A DNA stretch of 64,000 nucleotides, taken from positions 2,399,173-2,463,172 of the forward strand of contig CM043801.1 of the NCBI GenBank assembly GCA_023974075.1. The letters run 5' to 3'. Position numbers and translations under genes: made by a program. A model generated the notes under the pieces. The model saw only the letters and a list, made by a program, of their open reading frames with translations. It made no database searches and was not told the DNA's origin. This document shows, one piece after another, positions 11,713-23,986 of the stretch. Source of the stretch: Chaenocephalus aceratus. Taxonomy: Eukaryota; Chordata; Actinopteri; Perciformes; Channichthyidae. Numbering within the stretch: the first letter of the stretch is position 1; the number at the start of each line of letters is the position of its first letter.

Positions 11713-12422
11713 TAGAGTGGTGCAGTGACGAGTCCTAAAACCAGGAAGTGAGTTAGCATTTTACTACCGGTTCCCTGGTCTCAGAGCCAATGGGATTTCT
11801 CCATAGGATTTTGGAAAATAGCTGTAAATAAGGTCTGTGGTTGACACAAATTTAAGAGACGGGTCACGTTTTGTTCTACACATTAAATCATCAGCAGTGA
11901 CCCCACTGGTGATTTCTGAAGAGTTTACGTGTCTGAAAAACGATGGTTGTTAACAAGTGGCTGAATAGGACTACAGAAGTTGTCCAGGACGTTGTACGTC
12001 ATTACACCGAACACGTAAACACTCCTCTAAGTTAGTTTGCCCTGTTCTGCTTGAAAGCAAGTCCCTGCCTCCTGCAAAGTGTTCAAACAAACACTTCAAC
12101 TCGTTCCATTTTGAATCTGTATGTTTGAATATGGATCTTAAGTTGGCATGAGGTTGAAGCAGCGACCCTGCTGTAGTTCCTTTATAGCATAACGTTAGCA
12201 TTTTGCTTCTGGCGACTAGATTTATGATTAGAAAATTATAAAAGTAGGGTAGACATGTGGAGATTATGAACAAAACGTGCATTTATCTAACAGGTTCGTT
12301 TTCCACAGACCTTATTTCGAGCTATTTTCCAAAATCCTATGGAGAAATCCCGTTGCTTTTTTGTCGAGGGAACCCGAGCGCAGCTTACTTCCAGGTAAAT
12401 ACGTCATCCCTGCACCACTCTA
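11713..12422. mobile_element. DNA transposon with ~130-bp inverted terminal repeats, class unknown
   Basis: Both ends read TAGAGTGGTGCAGNGA inwards, and inverted similarity continues for about 130 bp, including ctccataggattttggaaaa. The flanking dinucleotide is TA. The interior (11840-12290) has no transposase. A diverged copy of part of the interior lies inverted at 35150-35350. The TA target suggests the Tc1/mariner group, but this is weak. Confidence 0.65.
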
Positions 12423-12623
12423 TAACCAATTGGATACCGAGCTCTAAAAACGTGACGATAATGTTTTATTCAAAGTAGCACAGGTAGCAGGGATCAGGTT
12501 TAGTGCTTATGTAAGCTATAGAGAAGGTGGAGCAGCTGATTAATATGAGAGGTGGTGTCACCAGGATACAGCCAACGTGATCACTGTGTGTGAGTTACAG
12601 TCATCTGTGTTGCCCTGACATTG

Positions 12624-12624
<1 letters not shown>

Positions 12625-12695
<71 letters not shown>
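12625..12695. repeat. (TG)n microsatellite
   Basis: 71 bp of uninterrupted TG/GT. Reading frames across it (poly-VCVC or poly-THTH) are artefacts. Confidence 0.97.
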
Positions 12696-12697
<2 letters not shown>

Positions 12698-14650
12698 ACC
12701 CAGGGCAGACGGTGTGTGTCGGGCATGTGTGTGTCCCTCCTCCAGTGCTGGGAGGGCTGGTTGGATTGCGTCACCTTGCTGAGAGGGTGGGGGGGCTGAG
12801 GCACACGAAACTGTGGGAAAAATCACAAAGACAGACAAAGGTTGATATGGACGCAGAGGCCAGGGAGGGGTCAGAGGTCACAGGAAGAGGTCATGGTGAG
12901 GAGCAAGGACAAAGAGAGAGGGGGAGACACACACACACACACTTTATAAATTGAGCTTTTGACACACAATACTAGGGAATCAAAATATGATTATTTGGTA
13001 TAGATTAAACAATCCAACATTATATTTAGGTAAATAAAACAATGAGTGGGTACAGATTATTATTATTAACAGATTATTAATTTGTAGCAATTTTGCCATA
13101 ACGTTTTTGGTTAAATAATATTTCAGTTCCAGCTTCTTAAATGTGAAGATTTGCTGCTTTTGCTTTAAAATATTTAATACATTTTTAGTTTTTTCAAAAA
13201 TGAGTAACTTAGGTACCATTCTCAATGCAGTTCTATTACTTGAATTGAGTATTTTAACAGTGTGGTATTAGTACTTTTACTCAGGCAAAGAATCAGGATA
13301 CTTTTTCCAGCAATGCTTTAAATGTTACACCAACTAACTGCTACAACTAAACTGAGTTGAAATAAAAAGAGATTTAGAGAGTCGTTCAGAGGAGGAGAGA
13401 GATAAGAGACAGAGGCTGTAAATAAATTGCTGGTTCATTCCCTCCACAGCTAATCCCTGATAACAGCAGGTTACAACCAGCTGCAGTGAGGAAAGACAAA
13501 CCCATCAAATATCATCAGCACTACACAACACCACACAAACAGGCGGGTTAGTTTGAGGAGTTCATGTTTTATAGAAGTGTGTTCTCTATAGGAAACAACA
13601 AAATACATGTTTCCTATGGGTGGTGATCAGCAGTTTCAGTTTGAACACCAGGATCCTACTAATGTGTTAATATGTATACAGTCACACCCGGAAGCCTCAC
13701 TCTACAACCATACACTGAGGAGCTGGCAGGCACCATATTGATTCAAGGAAATTGTCAATATTAGGGAAAAATGCTTATTAGCACTTGTCAAGAATTGAAT
13801 GACAATATCAATACTACTCTCACATCTGTTCATTAGATATGAATCAGTAGCTGGTTAGCTTAGGAAGCCTGGGGGTATGGGCTATTTCCAGTCAACCAGC
13901 AGAGGCTCCAGGAAGTACCTGCAACAGGCCAGGAAATAGTACCGCTATTCTGTACCATTGATGTAAATAGAGAACTGGATAGATAAAAGCAGTGCTATGT
14001 CACTTCCTGCCAAAATTATAGCCACGCCCTCTTTTCAGTGAAAACAAAGCATCAGCGAGAAGTGGAAAGATATAGTTTCATTATGTCTAAAAGCTGCTGT
14101 GCAGTGTATTGCACATTTAACAAAATAAATGAATGTGTTCTTTACTTTCACTTAGAAAAAAGGACTGAAAAACAAACTATCTAATTCTGAAATGACAGTT
14201 TAAGTGTTAGCCTGCCACTCTGCGGACATCCATCCTCTACTGATTTAAATTAAACCATAAATCGACGCCGATCATTTAACTCCAATAACATTGTTTCATT
14301 GTTTGCCTGTCATATTTGGACTCCTTGTAGATACAAAATAGGCCCGGTATTATACCTTTTTCGATGTATTAGGGAAAACTTCAGAATCTGTATTTACCGC
14401 CGTTCAATTGACAGTGAGTGTTTCACCCCAAAAAGGGGTGTGGCCTTTCCATAGTGGGAAAGTACCCGGATGTGTTGCTCTCATCTATCCAGCGTTGGAG
14501 GCGGGGTCTTGTTCATTCCTATGAGAGTTGCTCAGTGGCGCATGAAGACAAAACGCCACAAAAGTACCCGTATCTGTCAAAATTACTCGTCATACTTGCT
14601 TCTCGAGAGCAAAAGTACCGGTATATGAGCTCATAGAGCATGCACACATC
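12696..14650. other. Intron 2 sequence, no gene recognised
   Basis: Mixed sequence with a short (CA)n at 12930-12941. A diverged actttta/ctcagg patch near 13270-13320 resembles a repeat also at 22.5 and 57.1 kb. Positions 13870-14640 may be decayed repeat but show no identifiable ends. Confidence 0.35.
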
Positions 14651-14651
14651 A

Positions 14652-15840
14652 GGGGGGTATACTGCGAAGCAGGATTTTCGCTTAGCCGGCTAAATTCAGG
14701 GCAAACTCCGGCTTTCCGGTCATCCAAAGCTGGTTCTCTTTTTAGCAGGCTAGATCTCCATGGTAATATATGCTAAGCAGCTAACCTGGTCGGGACCAGG
14801 GGGGTATACTGCGAAGCAGGATTTTCGCTTAGCCGGCTAAATTCAGGGAAAACTCCGGCTTTCCGGTCATCCGAAGCTGGTTCTCTTTTTAGCAGGCTAG
14901 ATCTCCATGGTAATATATGCTAAGCAGCTAACCTGGTCGGGAGCAGGTTAGGTTGCAGGCTAAGAGCTCAACTCAGTGAAAGCACCGCCTGCTGACCAAT
15001 CAGAGCTCAGTGTGCGGAGTTTAAAGCGATCAAGTCATATTACAGGAGAAAGGAAATACAGAAAAACTGCCGTCGCAGGAAAGACGGCCGGCAAAAATCA
15101 CCGACTGTGTGAACGTGAACATTAATAGAATATCACCCTCCATCTTCAGAGCAATCTGACTATTATAACATTAGCGTTAAGAAAGCTTAATTAAATATCT
15201 GCCACAACATAAGTAACAGATCAGAGTAACATTAAGTACAGTCCGCAGCATATCACTTCATAATGTATCATATATCTCCTGATCTGAGTCAGCTGAGCCG
15301 TATCTGGCCGTGCAACACTCACAGTGTCACATACTGTATGCAGAAGTATTATTTTAAGCAACACATTAAGTTGACGAAACACTCGAGACAAATATAATTA
15401 AAGTCAGATCGTGTTTTAGACGGGGCAGTGATATCATAAACCTGTTAATGTACGCATTCAAACACTTGTTCTGTTCCAGCTGTATTCACCTTGCAGATGC
15501 AGCTCTGTGGCTTTGATCCTGATCAAGTGTTTAAGTCATGGATGTTTAAAGTTTAACTTCTTCATTTTTGACTAGTATTAAAGTTCACTTTTCATTCAGG
15601 AAGTATGACGCTGCGCTGTCAGTACGCTTCTCCATGTTTGTGATTGGTCGAATGCTCCAGATACCACCCCTTTCATGTGAACGCGCACCTAACTAGATAG
15701 GACACGGCTGGCTTGAGCGATCCACTTGATAACCAGCGTCGTAGTACAGTTTAGCGAGAGCGCGTATGTTTTGGATTAGGCCAACCGGCTAACTCAAACA
15801 TATCCAGGTTAGGTTGAACCAGCTTCGTAGCATAGGCCCC
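14652..15840. mobile_element. PIF/Harbinger-like non-autonomous element with duplicated left end
   Basis: The left end ggggggtatactgcgaagc and the right end gcttcgtagcataggcccc are inverted repeats of the kind found on fish Harbinger elements. The left 147 bp are tandemly duplicated (units starting at 14651 and 14798, nearly identical). No transposase is seen. The target duplication could not be fixed because of the G run. Confidence 0.6.
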
Positions 15841-16904
15841 AGGTATCCCTTAAGCCCCTCCTCCTGTCTCTCCTCCTTTTAGTGCATTTTACTACTTTTA
15901 GACACTAATGCATTAAATAAAGGAAACAAAAGTCTTCCTGCTGGGTATTTAGCTAAGATTTGCAGATGTTTTTATTTTTTTTAATGGTCCTTTAATCTTT
16001 ATTATTTTTATAATGTTTTATGTATTCCTTTATCTAATGGGTTTTTATTTACATTATTTATTTTTGCAGTGTTATTAGCAACATCTTCTTTTAAATTGGC
16101 CTTGAATCTTAATTGTTCTTACCTTTTTGTATTTGTATTATTGTTGTTAAGAAGAGAGACATCATGTTGCTGCAGAGAGGGTCTGAAATTGGTGACATTC
16201 ATCACAACAACCCCTGACTTTATGAAAGAAATGGTACTTCAATAATAAAGCCATAAATTCTTATTCCACACACCACTCCCCATCTTCTTATGGTACCATG
16301 AATAAAACATCAAATCATAGACTCCTATACAATATTTCCTAGATGGTAACCTATGAATAATGTATCTCTGATGGTGTTTCTTATTAATATGGGCCATGCT
16401 GGCTGGTGAGGTAACTGTGCACTAACAAACACACACGTTCCTCTCCAGAGGCTTCACTAGGATTTAAAAGCAGTGACGCCAACAGCCATATAAAACAGTG
16501 TTTGCTGCATAGTGCTGTTCCAGGACTGTTGCTTAGCGATCTAAAAACAGCTGATCTTTAATACGTTGGTCATGGCACAGAGGTGACATAACACGACAGC
16601 TGTACATACACCATCAACTACCCTTAAAGCTCAATCTCACTTTGTGCACTGGACTCAGGGTTCTCCGGTGGACATGTCTCCATGTATCCATCCTCTTCAC
16701 TTCTTATCCTGTTACTGTGTCAGGGGTTGAATCAGCACTATTTTAGGACATTCTGGACAGTTATAAATTCATTAACCTAATACAAATATACCAAGACACT
16801 GACCAAAACTCACCTTTTCAGATTGGCTTTCAATGTGTGCTAAAGGTTGTTTTATAAACTCGAGTTTAATTATTTATTAATCATGGTTTCTTTTTTTATC
16901 TCTG
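15841..16904. other. Intron 2 sequence without recognised features
   Basis: AT-rich sequence with no repeat, exon or regulatory element that I can support. Confidence 0.4.
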
Positions 16905-16960
16905 TTAAGTGTCTTTGAGCACCTGATAAAGCGCTTGATAAATAAAATGTATTATTATTA
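16905..16960 (+). mobile_element. L2-type LINE 3' end fragment
   Basis: The motif tgtctttgagcacctgataa, followed by aagcgcttgataaataaaat and a (att)n tail, matches the usual 3' end of fish L2-like LINEs. No coding part remains. Confidence 0.6.
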
Positions 16961-18411
16961 CACAATCTTTACTCATAATAAAAGTTACGCTGAAAATAAT
17001 GATACTTTGATCATAGATTAATATTCAATCATACAGTTAACATTTGAATTTGAAGATAATTGAAACACAAACCAATATATGCCAATTCATATGCCGTGCT
17101 CAGCAAAAGTCAACCCAATGTTTTAAGTTTGAAGAATATTGTGTTAAGCTTGGCCCCTTCTGTACTCTACTGGATATGTTTAAAAATAAAGGCAAATACG
17201 GTCTATTAGTTCAGTTTTAAAAATCCCAATTTACGGTTTGGCTTATAGATTTAGGACCTAAACATTGATGGAATAGTGAATGTATTTATTTTAACGAAGC
17301 TGCAGTTTACATTAAGTCAGAATGAAAGCTGCAGAGGCTCTGGGTCATTGTTGATGTGACCAGGAATCAGATGATATTTATGTCTCCTTTCTGAATCATC
17401 TGTAGCAGTGAGGACAGCGGAGACAGCCCCTGGATGTCTTCAGATATTCAGTCTGCTAACAGACTCTCTGTGAGGGCAGTGAAGGCAACATCTTGGTGGG
17501 ATAGATGCAGTAACACTTGTTCAACATCTGGCCACAGTGCGCTCTGGGTTTTAATCATTCTTGAACGCTTCTTGGATGCATTTCCACTGAGCTGTGTGTA
17601 AATGAGGTCAGAGAGTCATTACATGTTCTCTGACTCATCGCTGCTCAGTGTGCAGTCCAGGATTAGTGTTCAGAGAAAGGATAAATAGTACTAATAAAAA
17701 AAACACCCAATATTTATGAATGATAAAGTTCCTCATCAAATAGACCACCATTGATTAAACTATACTGCTATACTGTAATTATTAGTTTTTTCAGGGTTTT
17801 TATTTTTAATAACGTTTGCCTACTTTTTTATAGAATATGCAAGTATACTCTTTTTATTTAATCTGCACTCTTGCTATTGCAAGCTATTCTTAAATTGCCC
17901 AGTTGAGGGACAAATAAGGGAATTCTGATTCTGATAATAGCATCTTACCTTGCATTATTCAAAGGAAACAGTATTCCTGCTAACATCTCCAACATCAGCA
18001 CAGATTATAATGATATCCTTCAACACTTGATTATATTAAATAATAGTCAATCTTTTCTTTTTATATTATCAGTTAAATAAGCCAACTAAATATATCGCAA
18101 AGCCCAAACAAAGAAACTACAATTGAATATATAACTACAACTAATAACTACAGTATTTCTCTTTGTGTGTAAGAAAAGAAAAAGCTTAGAGAGATACAAT
18201 CATGGTAACCCTTTCTGTGCCTCAGGTTCAGTTCAGTCAGTGATATTGCTCTGTGGAACATGGTGGGAGAAAACATATTGGTTTAAATCATCTGTACATA
18301 ACTGTAAAGACTGAGATAGCTAAAGGTGAGTTCAAAGACACAGTTGGGCATGACCCAATGATCATAAAGAAAACATCAACAACAATATTCTGTAAAAATA
18401 ACAGTTAGTCC
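16961..18411. other. Intron 2 sequence with a possible LINE 3' end at 17860-17938
   Basis: Mostly AT-rich intron. Positions 17860-17938 (gcccagttgagggacaaata then attctgattctga) resemble the 3' tail of a fish LINE, but the family is not certain. Confidence 0.35.
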
Positions 18412-18951
18412 TTAAAGGTCACCTATCATGCTATTTTTAGGCAATAGCATAGGTCTCAGATATATACAAATATGTCTATGAAGTGTTTTGCTCAAAATAC
18501 AGGAGATGCTACCGGCAGATGCTGCCGTGATGAAACGCCATATCGTGGATTATCAAGGATTATCTCTGAAACAGTCTGGAGCTCAAAGGCTTTCTCTCTT
18601 GCCGGTTATACCACAAGGTGAGTTCCTTTTTATTTCCTGCTTCTTCACACACATGCTCTCCAGTACAGGTTAGCTCTGAGTGTTAGCGATGCTAATGTAA
18701 ACATGCACCGACCATATTATGTCCAAAACAGTCGGGCATTGTTTCTGATAGCAACGTTTCTGATATGACGTCATATCGGACGCAAATCTGGATCAGCTCC
18801 GTTGTAGCCCCGTTTTTAGAGATGTGGGTACGGAGGAAAAGAGAGAGGGTTTTATTTTCTGACGCTGCGTGAGTTCCCCGACACACCGGGGACACATCTT
18901 TATGTATAAAAGACATCAAAAAGTGCATTTTGCATGATAGGTCCCCTTTAA
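18412..18951. mobile_element. TTAA-flanked MITE, 540 bp
   Basis: The ends are TTAAAGGTCACCTATCATGC and gcatgataggtccccttta plus a, an inverted pair with TTAA at each edge. A TTAA duplication fits piggyBac or Kolobok elements. A relative lies at 22525. It ends 569 bp from TOX exon 2, on the intron 2 side. It has no coding capacity; the frames at 18488 and 18692 are chance. Confidence 0.7.
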
Positions 18952-19165
18952 TGCCAGAAATTACTCAGCATTTTGTCACATGCACTGTTTTTTGTTAAAG
19001 CTTGAAGAACTGTGGTTAACGACATAAAATATGTCAGTAAATACCCAACTGGTGAATGTCCACAGCTTCTTTGTATCAGAAAATGAGACTACTAAGCGTC
19101 ATCATGCCCAACATTAGCCTTTAGCTTAGCGATGGTGATGCGCAAAAAAATGTAAAAGTGTAAAA

Positions 19166-19230
19166 AATAATATTAATAATAATACATGGGATTTTTATAG
19201 CGCTTTTCCTAATGCTCAAAGACGTTTAAT
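19166..19230 (-). mobile_element. L2-type LINE 3' end fragment (minus)
   Basis: On the minus strand it reads gtctttgagcattaggaaaa, then gcgctataaaaat and an (att)n tail, the reverse-oriented counterpart of the fragment at 16905. It lies about 290 bp downstream of TOX exon 2. Confidence 0.6.
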
Positions 19231-19519
19231 TTGACATGCTTGCACAATTGTTATCATTGCACATCAAAAAAGTATGTATTTATTTGCAGAAGTGCAATGT
19301 ATTTGTTTGCAGCAAATTGGTTCACATTTACACCTTAGTGATTCCACTTGTGTGGAGTGTTTTGACAACATACAGAACAACCAATTGTGTTGAGGAATGT
19401 TACAACACTTTCACAAGTAATTAGTTCCCTCAATGAAATTAGAACCTGGGAAATGGCTTCCGAGGGCCCTCAGTCAGGCTCTGTCTCACACACGCAGACA
19501 CACACACATAAACACTAAC

Positions 19520-19585
19520 CTGATTGGTTGAGGCAAAGTCATGGCCGGCTTCTGGCATACCCAGGAACATGGTGTCCCCATCCAG
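19520..19585 (-). CDS. tox2-like: TOX-family HMG-box protein, coding exon 2 (22 codons)
   Basis: This 66-bp exon is invisible as an ORF but has clear splice signals on the minus strand: a polypyrimidine tract ending ttgttctcctcag before it and CAG|gttagt after it. It reads LDGDTMFLGM then PEAGHDFASTNQ, 22 residues in phase 0. Human TOX (FDGENMYMSM...PASQ) and TOX2 (FDGDSAYVGM...STSQ) have a 22-residue segment at the same place, starting just after the K that ends exon 1. I count 8 of 22 identities to TOX2 and 7 of 22 to TOX, with conservative changes at several others. This stretch is acidic/polar N-terminal sequence of unknown fold. No exon 3 (the conserved IPPITPP block) is seen in the remaining 19.5 kb, so it lies beyond position 1. 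The plus-strand 113-codon frame over this site (19541-19882) is a shadow. Confidence 0.84.
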
Positions 19586-20760
19586 CTGAGGAGAACAAAA
19601 AGACAGGGCAACAATGTCAACAAACTAAAAACAAACATAGCAAAGTCAGAGAGTCAGAGAGACAAGAAGTTCATGGAGGTGGAGGGAACAGATCGGAGCA
19701 CCAATGAGGAGAACGCCTCCGTGTCTCCTTCACACATGGACATCCTGCTCGAGGCTGAGGGAGGAAAAGGTCCGGGCTCTGTACCACCAACTGAGGTTTG
19801 GGTAGAATTGTCCAAAAAGGGGCTTTTTGAACGTGGACAACAGGGAAACTATTTTCTATTACCACGGTTACAATTGAAATAAAAAAGTAAAGTGGAACTT
19901 ATGGTTGCTTCCACACACCCTTCTGTCCGCATGTATTTATTCCCATGATTCCAAATATGTATGGTATAAACATATTTGAAAATAAAATAAAATGGTGCAA
20001 CATCTGCATAACTTGTTAGGCCTAGACATCTATCACTGTGTTTATCACCATTCATACATGTTTAAGAAACTCCAGACAACTCAGATACACTGTGAAGTGT
20101 TGACTTTATTTGATCGTTAACAGTAATAAAGTAACGTTCATATGTCGCCTTCTGATTATTATAGTGTTGTACGTTCAGAACAAAGTACTTTTACTTTTAA
20201 AGTACTTGATACAATTCAATATGGTACGACAGAGGATCTAGTTTTATTCCTCATATGCAGCAAATCATAAATTAACAAAAAAGTGCTCCACATATTTGGT
20301 TCTCTCTGCTCGCACTGCGCATCGCATCATGCTGTTTCTTTTTTACCTTAAATAGAAAACACTTGGACTTTTCACAAGCTGGCCTTTTCACAAGTGTAGT
20401 GTCCTCTGCCTCCAGAGTGCAGTTCAGTGTTATAACACCTCACAGTGAAACTATGTAAGGACGCATTGCCTGATTAACAATGTGCTGATAACAGCCACCC
20501 ATACAGCTGCTGCCTGATGTGCTCAACACTCATCCAGAGGCTGACTCACCAGTGAGCAGGAAGCACTGGTTTCTATGGGAACAATAAAGAACACAAAGAA
20601 CCTTTCACAAACAGGTATTTCGGAACTGCTTACAGTGAGGAAGACATTTAAACTGCTATTGGCCGTCACAGGCTGCTGTACACTAAACACCTCTCTCTCT
20701 GACAGAACACCTCACTGAGTGATTTCACTCATAGTCTAACTTCCAGGTTTCTCTTTTCAG
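19586..20760. other. Intron 1, 3' end, no element recognised
   Basis: Sequence just upstream of TOX exon 2 on the minus strand. It contains the branch/acceptor region next to 19585 and otherwise no recognised feature. Confidence 0.4.
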
Positions 20761-21205
20761 CCGCAGACCCCACCCCACGTCATGGTCATACTAGCCTAAT
20801 TTTTCAAGTTGTCCGTCTTTCTTGAAAAATCCGGCCTCCGTAGTGGCGAAGCAAAGATCAACAGGATGAGAGGATATTATATGAATGAATAGTTGTTTTA
20901 CCGATGCGAAGACGCTACAATCGATGCATCGCAAGTTCAACCCAAACTGTAGCCGATGTGCACTCTTTCAACCGGTGCACTCGCATCTTGAACCTTTATG
21001 CAGGTGCACCGATGTGAGTCGGTGAATCTTAACATCCCTAGTTGAAACGCATCGTATCGCCCCGAATCACCTAATGTTGAATCAAATCGTATGGAACTGT
21101 ATCGCAACAGGGGTGAATCGTATCGCATCGCCTGGTGCTTCAAATGTATCGTTAATGTATCGTATCGTTGGCAACGTATCGAGATGCGCATCGCCTCAGT
21201 GTTGG
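20761..21205. mobile_element. Decayed hAT-type ends with cgtatcg-rich interior
   Basis: A terminus at 21039 reads on the minus strand TAGGGATGTTAAGATTCACC. The adjoining 21040-21205 is dense in atcgtatcg motifs, like the interiors of hAT families in fish. No complete element could be delimited. Confidence 0.35.
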
Positions 21206-22086
21206 AGATGCACATAACTAATATATACTAAAAGGTGAACATTTGTGCCGAAAATGTCATTTCTAGAAAGCAGGTTTTGAGTTTGTTCACGGAGTGAAAA
21301 GTGCCACAATCAAAAACACAAACATATTTCATGATGTAATGAATGTTAGATCATAGTGAAACATGTCCATTCTCGTTTCTCTAAGTCCAAGGGGATGTCT
21401 TTAAATTGGGTTTTTTGGTCTGATAATCAAGTTAATACAAGTTAAACCACATTGCATATTACTTACTCGCACCAACATTATTTTGGCAGAAATCTCTAAA
21501 GCTTTGCCATTTATTTTGGCAGTGTTCTCTTTCAAATAATGTTGCGATTGTAAAACATGTAAGTTGTAGTCCAGCTGTGTTTTAGGTGAAGGCGAATTCA
21601 TCACAAGAACACAGCTATTCTCCTCCTTTCCCGGTGTAACATGAAGATTGAACCATTGTCAGCTGCCCTTCTGATAATGCAGCCCACAGCACAGTGCTGC
21701 AACACCCAGATGCAGATACATGATGTGTTTAGGGCCGCAACTCATCATTATTCCATTTATTTTCTAATTATTCTCTCAATGTATCTATATCTATCTTAAT
21801 TGCCTGCGTGGCGTGCTACAAACTGCCTCTCTAAGGAGGATAAGGTATGCTTAACTTTGATAACTGAATGGTTATTTAAATGTAAGGTTTGTAACACCGG
21901 CACTGCTATTAGTAGTTTCAGTCTGAAAACTGTAGTATCTTATAAAGTTACCATTACTGGTGACAACTACTTCGTACACCTGGACAACCAAACAACAAAC
22001 ATATTCAAACATTTCCTCATTACAGGTTCATTGTCCTGGTAGGCAAACACACACAGAACAATGTTTGAACAGGTGGGTTGAAGTAA

Positions 22087-22088
<2 letters not shown>
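21206..22088. other. Intron 1 sequence without recognised features
   Basis: No repeat family, exon or RNA gene recognised. Confidence 0.35.

Positions 22089-22156
<68 letters not shown>
22089..22156. repeat. (CA)n microsatellite
   Basis: 68 bp of uninterrupted CA. Confidence 0.97.
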
Positions 22157-22160
<4 letters not shown>

Positions 22161-22524
22161 AATACAGGTGAACAGACAGGTGTAACTGCCCTTTCCGTTG
22201 GCCAGCTGTTGGCTTTAATGCAAATGAGGTGTCGGTTTACAGAGTCAACAGAAAACTAAAACACACAGCTGTGGAGTACTGAAGCAGCAGCTGTTTGTAA
22301 TGCTTCACGTGGAACCACCACAGAAATATGAAGAATAACATTGGTGAATGGTGAGAAAGGTGATATACGTCTAAACACCTGATCTTCAATCTTCTTTCTT
22401 GGAACAATCAAAGTTTCTCTGACTTCACTGTCAATCAGCTTTTTCCATTTAACTCTGATGAGACATGAGATACTTCATGGACAGAGGTGGGAAGTTACTA
22501 AGTACATTTACTCAAGTATTGTAC

Positions 22525-22925
22525 TTAAAGGAGACCTATCATGCAAAATGCACTTTTGTACGTCTTTTAACTCACCAAGTGTCAGAAAACACAACTCTCT
22601 CTCTTTTCCTCCATGCAACGGATCTGATACAGACTGATACAGATTTGAAATATCTCTGACGTTAGAAACGAGGAGCTCCGCCTATATGGGCAACTCTCCA
22701 CCTATCAGGAGGAGACAGCCACGGCCATTGCCGTTCGAAAGCGCTGGAGACGCTGTAGTACATATGCCAGGCCTGTAGGTGGCGCTGTAGTCTGCCACAA
22801 AAGCAGCGAAGAAGACTTCTCACAGATTCAGCCCTTGCAAAAACAGGGCTAAGATAGAGCAAATAGAGCGAAATGAGGCAGAGCGAAATGAGGCAAGGCT
22901 AAAATGCATGATGTTTGGTATTTTG
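22525..22925. mobile_element. TTAA MITE fragment, relative of the one at 18412
   Basis: It starts TTAAAGGAGACCTATCATGC and continues with similarity to the reverse of the 18412-18951 element. It sits at a TTAA inside the host repeat. The right end is degenerate where a Tc1-like sequence follows. Confidence 0.55.
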
Positions 22926-22933
22926 GAAAAATA

Positions 22934-23036
22934 TACACTGAACAAAAATATAAACGCAACACTTTTGTTTTTGCTCCCATTTTTCATGAGATGAACTCAA
23001 AGATCTAAAACATTTTCTATATACACAAAATGGCCT
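22934..23036. mobile_element. Tc1/mariner-type terminus fragment
   Basis: The block starting tacactgaacaaaaatataa, then acgcaacacttttg and gatgaactcaaagatctaaa, is a widespread fish Tc1/mariner-type terminal sequence as I remember it. It follows a TA. Only one end is present. Confidence 0.5.
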
Positions 23037-23571
23037 CTCGTCCAATGAAATTACTTGGTCGCTCTATGACGCGTTGAAATTGCACTGAACGCTGCGTTCC
23101 TGCAGCCCCGCAGCATGGGCTGCAGGTCAGGAACATGCTACTCAAACGCTGCTACTCAAACGCTACCGAACCGAAGGGCGTATACGTATACCGTTACACC
23201 CCTATTTAAAAGCTTTAGTTACTTTTAACAAAATATATCTTTTGTTTAAAAAAATGTAATTAGTGGACTTTAAGTCACAAAAGAGTCAAATCATTTAAAA
23301 ACTTTAATACAAGTGAATCAGAACTTTGTCAGTAAAATGCTACTTGATGCAACTATATTATCTAGAAATGTCACATGTATAAATATAATTATATACACAC
23401 ATAAAGTCTATTGTTCTGCACAATGAGTACTCTTACTTTTTATACTTTAATTACATTTTGCTGATAATACTTTTGTACTTTTACTTAAGTTAGATTTTGA
23501 ATGCAGGACTTTTACTTGTAGTATTTTGACAATAATGTAATGGTACTTTTACTCAAGTAAAGCATCTGAAT

Positions 23572-23913
23572 TAGGGATGCACGATAATTATATAATATTA
23601 GGAATTATGACGTCATCCCGATAAACCCGATAACAGTATTAATAGCCCCGATATTATACAATATATTTTTTGGGTAAAAAAAATACTGAGGTGTGGGTGG
23701 ATTGGGATGAGGGGCGCTTGTTTTTCACTCGGCTCCTCCCGTTTTGCCAGTACTGTGGTATTAGTGGTTTAGGAAGAGGGGAGTTCTTCACAAATCCAGC
23801 GCTCCCGAATACTTCGAACCTGATCAGTCACCTGAAACATCGCCATCGCTACGATGGTGGGTTAAAAGCGTACAAAGACAATAATACAATACAAAGTGTG
23901 TGTGTGTGTGTGT

Positions 23914-23986
<73 letters not shown>

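Larger units (their letters stand above)
1..19519 (-). other. tox2-like: Start of intron 2 of the TOX-family gene (continues beyond the window)
   Basis: From the exon 2 donor (gttagtg) to the window edge there is no frame matching the next expected TOX segment, so all of it is taken as intron 2. It contains mobile elements and one candidate antisense transcript, listed separately. Confidence 0.7.

Noticed and set aside
19541..19882. 113-codon plus-strand frame over TOX exon 2
   Set aside because: It is antisense to a spliced exon with good signals and has no recognised homology.
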